Translations under genes and position numbers: made by a program
DNA from: Anaeramoeba flamelloides
Taxonomy: Eukaryota > Metamonada > Anaeramoebidae
Assembly (NCBI GenBank): GCA_027625915.1
Contig: JANTQA010000012.1
Coordinates: forward strand, 11,494,501-11,558,500
DNA: 64,000 nt
Reading direction: 5' to 3'
Shown here: positions 57,549-64,000 of the stretch, piece after piece
Numbering within the stretch: position 1 is the first letter of the stretch
How the letters are laid out: the number at the start of each line of letters is the position of its first letter
The notes under the pieces: generated by a model
What the model was told of the DNA's origin: nothing
Databases searched by the model: none
Seen by the model: the letters and a program-made list of their open reading frames with translations, nothing else

Positions 57549-58107
57549 TTGGAAAGAACTTTGTCCAATTTGAATTATACCTTCTTTGAGTCTTTTGAGA
57601 TCTTGAAAATTTTTTTTTTTTTATTTTTTTCTAAAAAGAGTTATTTGAATTTCAAGAATGTTACAAAATCCTTACTTTTTCAAATACTGAGGGTAAATAA
57701 AAATATCCACAAATTAAGATTAAATGGAATTGGGTTGATTGTGTAATTCAAGAAAACACTTTGTTTTAAATTGAAGAAATTTAACCCTTTGGAAATTTAA
57801 AAAAAGAAACAAGTAATTTTTTTTTGGAGACTTTAAAATTGCATTTTTTAGAAATTGAGAATTCTTTTCAACTTTTTTTTTTTAATTGAAATATGAGGCA
57901 ATGATATTGTCTCAAAAATTTTTTTTTTGTTATTTGAATATTGCCAACGAAAAGACGGGCAATTTCACAATACCCTTTTTTCCGTTTCAAGTCACTCCTA
58001 GAGTATGGAGTAAATTAATGGTAAATGACAAAATCCACAAAGTTAAATTATTTTTAAATTATATTTTCTTTTTCAAGTTATTAATAAAAAAAAAAATCAA
58101 ATTATAG
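57549..58107 (+). pseudogene. Possible leucine-rich-repeat gene remnant
   Basis: Two pieces in open frames look like LRR units with the x-x-V-N-K-x-I-H-K-L-x-L pattern: NVTKSLLFQILRVNKNIHKL then RLNGIGL (about 57650-57740), and VTPRVWSKLMVNDKIHKVKL (about 57990-58055). Stops and low-complexity T/A stretches separate them. If real it is a decayed host gene of the amoebal/NLR-like LRR type (repeats of about 28 aa). Two short matches are thin evidence. Confidence 0.35.
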
Positions 58108-58145
58108 AAATTTTTAGAATATATTTGAAAGGATCTTGCGTTTTA

Positions 58146-59206
58146 AACTCAATTCCAAAAAATGGGACACAAAAAAAAAATTACATTAATAAAAATATAC
58201 TCCAAAATACATGATACTTGAACATTAAAATAATAAAAGACCCGAAAATATTTAATTAATACTATTTAGATATTTTATAGTAAATTTAAAATTCAATTCG
58301 AAAAATAAAAAAGAAAAAATAAAAAAAAGTGTGCCCTTATTTTTGGAACACGGTTACCAAAAAATCCATTTTTATTGAAACAAAAATTAATAAAAACTAT
58401 TAATAGATTCAGCTTGTCTTTTGATAACTAAATCTATCCTTTTAAATATAGAGTTTACTAATTCTCTTAGGTTTCCCAACTCAAAGTATTCCATACATTA
58501 GTGAAAATTTTAAAAATTCTTCTTCGTTTTTTGGTTACAATTTTTCAGTTTAGTATTCATAAATTCCCAATTGGATTTAAATCTTGTGGAATTGGGGGTC
58601 AAGGGTCCAGAACATTACATCCCCGATTTCAGTAAGTTTGAGTTTTTTTTTTTGAGGTATGTGGACAAGCTCCATCCTTTTGGAAAATCCATTTCAACTC
58701 ACTATATTCTGAATTAGCGAGTTGAATTTCCTTTGATTTTTTTGATAATATCATTAATAATACATTCAGTATTCACACTTCCATTAATAATAATAAGGTC
58801 TGTTTGTAGGCCATGTGTCCTAGCACACCATATCATGATTTTTTTTCAAAAAAATTTTTTCTCGATAAAAAAAGAATCTTTTTTCTTTTTGAGAGAAAAA
58901 AAAAATTTTTTTTTGTGATCAGAATGAAAACTTTTAAATTTCATTTTAAAGTGATTTTGAGATTTTCGAAAAGTTTTTGAAAAAAAAAAAATTTTTTTTT
59001 TATTTTAAAAAAAAGAATACAAAAAAAATCAAAAAAATTATTGAAAATCAAAAATCAAAAAATAATGAAAAAAAATGATAGATAATTAACTTTAAAATTA
59101 TTTACTTTGATTGTTAATATCTAATGTTTCTATTTAAGAGTCAAATATCACTTTTCTTGGAATTAAATTGATTTTGAAGGTGTGCCCCAATTTTTGGAAT
59201 TGAGTT
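58146..59206 (-). mobile_element. Inactive Tc1/mariner DNA transposon
   Basis: Ends are inverted repeats, AACTCAATTCCAAAAAATGG on the left and the complement of CCAATTTTTGGAATTGAGTT on the right, flanked by TA. On the minus strand a broken transposase is visible: IMIWCARTHGLQTDLIIING (like VMVWGAI..G...L.FI.G of Tc1), FQKDGACPHTSK (the FQQDGAPCHTAK block with the second catalytic Asp), and VLDP.PPIPQDLNPIGNL (the LDWP.QSPDLNPIENLW block). It is interrupted by several stops, and the N-terminal DNA-binding half is lost or replaced by A/T runs around 58850-59060. At 58331-58356 there is an extra internal copy of the terminal repeat, so 58146-58356 may be a separate small derivative. Confidence 0.82.
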
Positions 59207-59336
59207 TAGATCACTATTTCTTTTTTATTATTTTTAATGAAAAAAAACAAAAACTAAATGAATAAAAGAAGTTGTTTTCCTTTATCATCTGAAACGCAAT
59301 AGTATATAATTTGATGAAAAGAAATGTCAGGTCAAA

Positions 59337-60711
59337 TTAATTTTCAATTCTGCTAAGTATAGCATTTGCTGTTTTTTTAACATCACCATTATATTTTTTT
59401 AAATAAAACAAATTAGTTTCTCTATCAAACAACCCAATTTGGGATAATTGTGTTAATTCCTCTTGATATAATGACTCAACAGATTCATTTCCAGTCTTGT
59501 TTTGTTCTTGTTCTTGTTCTTTCTCCATCTCCATCTTGTTCTCTTTTTGATCATTGTTTTTTTTGCCGAGAAGCCTCTCTTTACCTGTAAAAGTTGTTTC
59601 TTCTAATTGCTGTTGTTTTTTCTTTTCGTTTAGATTATTGTCTTGCTGTTGTGATTGTTGTTGTTGACCAAAATTTTGTAAGAAAGAAAACAAAGGGTTA
59701 TTATTGCACTGAGATTGATTTTGCATATTGTTTTGGAACCCACCAACTAGGCTTTGTAAATTATTGAAAATGTTTGGACTATTACTCCCCTGACTAAGCA
59801 TATTTAATAATGGCAACAAAAGATTTTCACCAATCAAATCCTTAATTTGGATCATTTTGTTAGAAATGATCTCTGCAACCTTTTTAATTTTTTGTTGAAT
59901 TTCCTTGGACAAATCAGAAATTTCAAGTAAACTGTCTACTTGGATTAAAAACAGTTCCAGTTGGTTCTCTCCATTCTTAATTAACTCAAAAACCCCAGAA
60001 AGTAATCTTTCATGAACTGATTTCAACCAATTCGTGACTTTTTGATTTTTGGATAACACAACAATATCATCTTTAATTTGTTGAAACAATTCTGAAGCGT
60101 GTTGAAAGATCATCATCAATTTGTTAGGGTTATTTAAAATATTTTGAACAAACAACAGTGGGTTTTGTTGTTGTTGTTGTTGTTGACCAAAAAAGTTATT
60201 GAAAAATTGTGAGAAATTTTGATCTTTTTCTTCTTCTTCGATTTCAACTTGTTGATTTTTTTCAATTTTTTTGCTTATTTTCTTTTTTTTTCTATTGTTT
60301 TTTTCTTTAAGAGTTTTTTGGTTTGTGTTTTTGTTCACGGACAAACGAAAAGAAGAAAAAATGTAAATTAATAAATTCGAAACTATTTTGATCCCGATTA
60401 AGAAAAAAAGAAAAAGGAAACAAGAAAGAATTACTTTCAGTTACAAAAAGTTTAAAAAGGGTTGTTTCTGTTTCTTCAATAAATCGAAAAGCTTCTTGCA
60501 ATTCAAGATCAGAAGAAAAGACTACAGGCTCGTTTTCGTCGTCATAGTAAAACAAAGAATACAAATCCCTATTTTTTACATCAATGCTAAATATTTTGTT
60601 TAAAATATCACATAATTCCTTGTATGTAATGTTGAGAGCAATACGAAATCTTCTGACTTCTTCTTGAAATTGTATTTTTATTGAAATTTGTTTTATATTT
60701 TCAGTAGACAT
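59337..60711 (-). CDS. PB1-UBA protein, p62/NBR1-like selective autophagy receptor candidate
   Basis: Two exons proposed: 60711-60435 and 60382-59337, intron 52 nt (GTAATT..AAATAG, phase 1), total 440 aa. N-terminal PB1 domain at residues 7-88 with basic start (IKIQF, RRFRI) and an acidic OPCA region (YYDDENEPVVFSSDLELQEAF). The middle is Gln/Asn/Glu-rich with helical parts. C-terminal UBA domain, about the last 40 residues (ELTQLSQIGLFDRETNLFYL, then KKYNGDVKKTANAIL), close to the NBR1 pattern with a Leu in place of the usual MGF Phe. PB1 plus UBA is the frame of p62/SQSTM1 and NBR1, which polymerise through PB1 and bind ubiquitin through UBA; no ZZ zinc finger or NBR1/FW domain is present. 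Ubiquilin-like or other shuttle roles are alternatives. The intron is unusually short; the frame change requires it or another splice pair. Confidence 0.78.
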
Positions 60712-63137
60712 TATAAAATTTGAAGGAGGAAAAGAAATAAAATTAAAAGGTAAAAATAAAATAAATGATATTTAAAAAATGAATTTTCTTTTATTTTGGA
60801 TTTCTTCAATATTTTAATGATACTTTACAAACAATCATATTTCTGTTGTCTGTTCTTGAAGGTATTGTATTGTTAAATATTATATTTCTTCTTCAAAGAA
60901 TGTTATTTTTATCAGAATATGAAATCACTTCGTTATTTCAAAAACACAAAATATTTCATCACAAATATTTATGTTGTTTGTTGAAGAGTAAACGGATCTT
61001 GTTTTTAACAATACACAATATTTAACTAATAAATAAGAAAAAACTTTTAATTTATTTTTCCTTTTCCCACTTTTTTTTAATTAAGAAATAAATTGTAAAT
61101 CTTTCTATTTTTTATTGAAGTAGTGTCTTATTTATTCTATACCATACCTCTATTGATTAAATTACAGTCATAAATAAAAGGAATATTGAAGAATTGAAAA
61201 AAAGATAATCACCCAAACTGTTATATCCCCATTTATAATAAAAACTACTGAGATTCCTCAGTTTTTGAAAATTGTATGTGTTTGTATTTTAGTTTTGTAT
61301 TCTGTTTGTAATTCTATCGTGGTCATAATACGCAGTTAAATATATGTATTTTGTTTCGTTCAAAGTCTAAAATAAGTAAAAAAGTATTTCAAAAAGACAA
61401 CTTTAACTCCAATTTTTTAATAATAAAAAATTATAAATTTTGATGTCATCACTCAACTTTCTTACTCCTAACCCACACTCTAACAACTTTTCACATAATT
61501 TATTTTTTTTTCACTCTAATAGATGGAATTAAATATTGTTTTCAAACTATTATTAATCCCCAATGATAAAAAATCTTTCTTCTATTTTTTTCACAATAAA
61601 ATACAAATAACTGTAATTATCCATAAGAAAAGTATAATTAAAACATAATTCCTTTTTTACAACATTAAGAGAAAAAAATTAAGCTAATAATTAATATTTT
61701 TTAATTTGTTCAACAACCTAACTACTATTTATTACAAAATAAATGGTACAAAATTTTCATTCAGAATTCCAACAAAAGATTTATAAAACTTCATTAATAT
61801 TTCAATTTGTTTTATTCTTTGTCTCAGTTTAAATTATTAATTTACCTTTTCGAATTGGGGATTTTGATGATTTATTTTAATTATTGTAAGAGGATATTTT
61901 TTGGAAAACTGAATAAAAATTTTGATCTTTTTCTTTTGCAATTAATAATAGCAAAAATTATTAATTATGGTTTAAAATAATTCCTCAAAAGGTAACTTTT
62001 TTTTTTTTTATGATATAAAATTATCCTTTTTTTTTATCAAAATAATAGAAGCCCTATTACGAGATGAAAAAAAATTTATTAGGGTTTCTAAACTATTAAT
62101 TTAATTTTAAATTTATTCCTAGTATCTATAAATTTAAACTAAAGAGAAGAAATAGTAGTTATTAATTATTTTGTTTTTTGAATAGAATAAAATCGCATGC
62201 TTTAAATGTTCAAATATTTACCTCTGATTCAAGATTAGTAAGGAAATGCCCAATAATTAAAATGAATTAACAATTTAAAAAAAAAAAAAATCAAAGTTTT
62301 TGGTATGAATCATTATAATGACAAAAAGAAAAAGAATCTTGATACAAAAAAAAAAAGAAATTTAATGTCAGTATCATTGGTTAGATAAAAAAAATTACTT
62401 AAAATACAATTTCAAAAAAGTTGATAATAATTTTAAATAAGATCTTGATATTTTTAATGAAAGGAATTGTTATAAAGGTTTAAAAAAACAATTCTTTAAA
62501 TTGTTTTTTGCTAGTCAACTATTATATGTGTTAGACATAGTTGAATGTATGTAAACTTATTTATAAGTCATTGATATCTGAATTAAAAAAAAATACCCAA
62601 CCTTTTAGAAAAACACACATTCCCCAGTGGTTATTTATCAAACCAAGATAAAATTAATTCAGTAAAGCTCACAATTTACAAAATTTAATTTATTTTTTTT
62701 CCAAAAATATAAAAAATGTAGCTTTTGATAAATTTAGTCAAATGTATTCTTTTTAGAAAAAACAATTTGAAAATATCAATTGGATATCAAAAAAAAAAAA
62801 ATAGAAAATCATAGAATATGTACATTTAAATACCAAATTAAACGATTTAAAAAGTATTAGTTGAAAGGAAGTTTAAGTTTTCCAAGATTTACAACATTTG
62901 CGGTAAATATTGAAAATATAACAGGTTTAACTTCGTTTTTTAAAGTGTTAAATTATATCAATTATTTAAACAGATATTCTTATTTAATGAATGAAACAAA
63001 ATAAATATTTTGAAATTTATGTAAAAAAATAAAGATTTTGATATCATTGGAGAATTTGATCATTTTCTATGGAACTGCCCAACCTGCGAAAAAAAGTCAA
63101 AAATATTTTTTCGGATAATATTAAACAAAAAAACATA
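60712..63137. other. AT-rich spacer upstream of the PB1-UBA gene
   Basis: No gene recognised. The stretch 61848-61945 resembles 36020-36125 (GGTTTTGATGATTTGTTTTAATT-type sequence), a weak hint of another old dispersed repeat. Confidence 0.5.
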
Positions 63138-63829
63138 AACTCTGTTTCAGTCAAAGGGGCCCAATGTTTTTTTCAAATATCGATTATTTTATATAATTGA
63201 CCTTTGAAGAACAAATAAGAAATAAAGAGAATAATACACATCAAAGAAATGTTGATACATGTCTGAAAGAAAACTAATTAATCAATCGTTTTTCTTAAAA
63301 ATTGAAAAACTCAAATTTTTCGGGCCCTATTGAGAAAAACAAGTATGTTCGTTTTGAACTTCTACTGGTATTTGAATAATAAATATGAAACATTTTCACT
63401 TCATTTTTCATACTTTTTTTTTCGAAATCAAGCCCCCAAACAAAGTTTGTTGGTATTTTATGTTCTCTATTTGAAAAAGGAAATGAAAATGAAGTGAAAA
63501 TTTTTCACATTTATTAAATAAATATCAAGATCAAAGATCGAATTGAATTGCAATATAAATTAATAGATTTCTAAACAATCTTTACATGGTTTCAATGACA
63601 TTAGAATAACACATTTTTACCAAGTTACTATTGATCTTGCAATAAAAATTTTTTTGCAAATGAATGATGTTTTTAAAAAAATAACGAAAAAAAATGTGTA
63701 GAAATGTGAAAAAATGATTTCAATTTTGAAAATTTCCAAAATAAAATTTTTCTTCTAATATCTATACAAAACCTTTAAGCAACATGTATTATACCATTGC
63801 AACTAGGCTCCTTTGACTGAAAAATAGTT
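63138..63829. mobile_element. MITE family 5, copy B, about 692 bp
   Basis: Same orientation as 12846-13550. Left end AACTCTGTTTCAGTCAAAGG, right end CCTTTGACTGAAAAATAGTT, flanked by TA (63136-63137, 63830-63831). Somewhat better preserved ends than copy A, which let the boundaries be set. Confidence 0.85.
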
Positions 63830-64000
63830 TATAATTTTTCTATTCTTTAAAATAATAATTATATTATTAATAAATAGGGATATATTCTCTTTATTGGTAC
63901 TATTATCCAATAAAAATATGTTTGAATATTTTATTAAATTTCTAAATACAAGTTTAGGAATTAGTGTAAATATATAATTATTATTATTTTCTTTTTTTAT

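Noticed and set aside
1-64000. tRNA, rRNA and CRISPR arrays
   Set aside because: No convincing A/B-box tRNA structure, rRNA-like conserved sequence, or regularly spaced direct repeats were found; the spaced repeats seen are palindrome clusters and MITEs.

Overview
This window comes from a very AT-rich eukaryotic nuclear genome with compact coding islands separated by long gene-poor stretches. All recognisable genes use the standard code: TAA, TAG and TGA each end at least one of them. Introns are GT..AG, mostly without a clear polypyrimidine tract. The gene set (Sm protein F, importin-7/8-like receptor, an HSPA12-type Hsp70, cytosolic tRNA thiolase CTU1, an organelle-targeted Cpn10, an ARL GTPase, an AIG1-type membrane hydrolase, a PB1/UBA receptor) with many Lys/Glu/Asn/Gln-rich low-complexity insertions points to a free-living, probably amoeboid protist. 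An Anaeramoeba-like anaerobe is my guess from style, not something the sequence proves. No bacterial-type operons, CRISPR arrays, rRNA genes, convincing tRNA genes, or LTR/virus-like elements were seen.

Layout. 1-4 kb: importin-7/8-like gene (-), 5' exon not found. 4-11.5 kb: gene-poor, with a 528-bp MITE, a possible ABC-transporter scrap and a palindrome cluster. 11.5-16 kb: SmF (-, two exons), a decayed gene just upstream, a 705-bp MITE, a second palindrome cluster, then CTU1 (-) with an internal frameshift. 16-25 kb: a foldback MITE, then an HSPA12-like gene (-) whose three exons span 6.6 kb because of a 4.47-kb intron that carries a MITE; it is divergent from a TPR/coiled-coil gene (+, 25.3-27.4 kb). 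27.5-42.4 kb: an AIG1/ADTRP-like membrane protein (-) in a region dominated by foldback DNA elements, including one foldback element inserted inside another of the same family. 42.5-47.8 kb: a very large protein (+) that appears to be built of about ten tandem PH-like modules. 51.9-52.2 kb: Cpn10 (-). 52.6-54 kb: two MITEs. 54.4-55.6 kb: ARL GTPase (+) with an intron inside the P-loop. 56-59.2 kb: MITE, LRR-like scrap and a dead Tc1/mariner transposon. 59.3-60.7 kb: PB1/UBA autophagy-receptor-like gene (-). 60.7-64 kb: AT-rich spacer and another MITE.

The genes are unrelated housekeeping functions, with no sign of a shared pathway. The most informative novelties are (i) the tandem PH-like giant protein, (ii) a rich set of TA-target DNA elements, seven families of short elements plus one transposase-bearing relic, several with exact ends that can be read off, (iii) four clusters of alternating palindromes of unknown nature, (iv) the CTU1 frameshift, and (v) the HSPA12-like protein with a rewritten phosphate-2 loop and a 4.5-kb intron.
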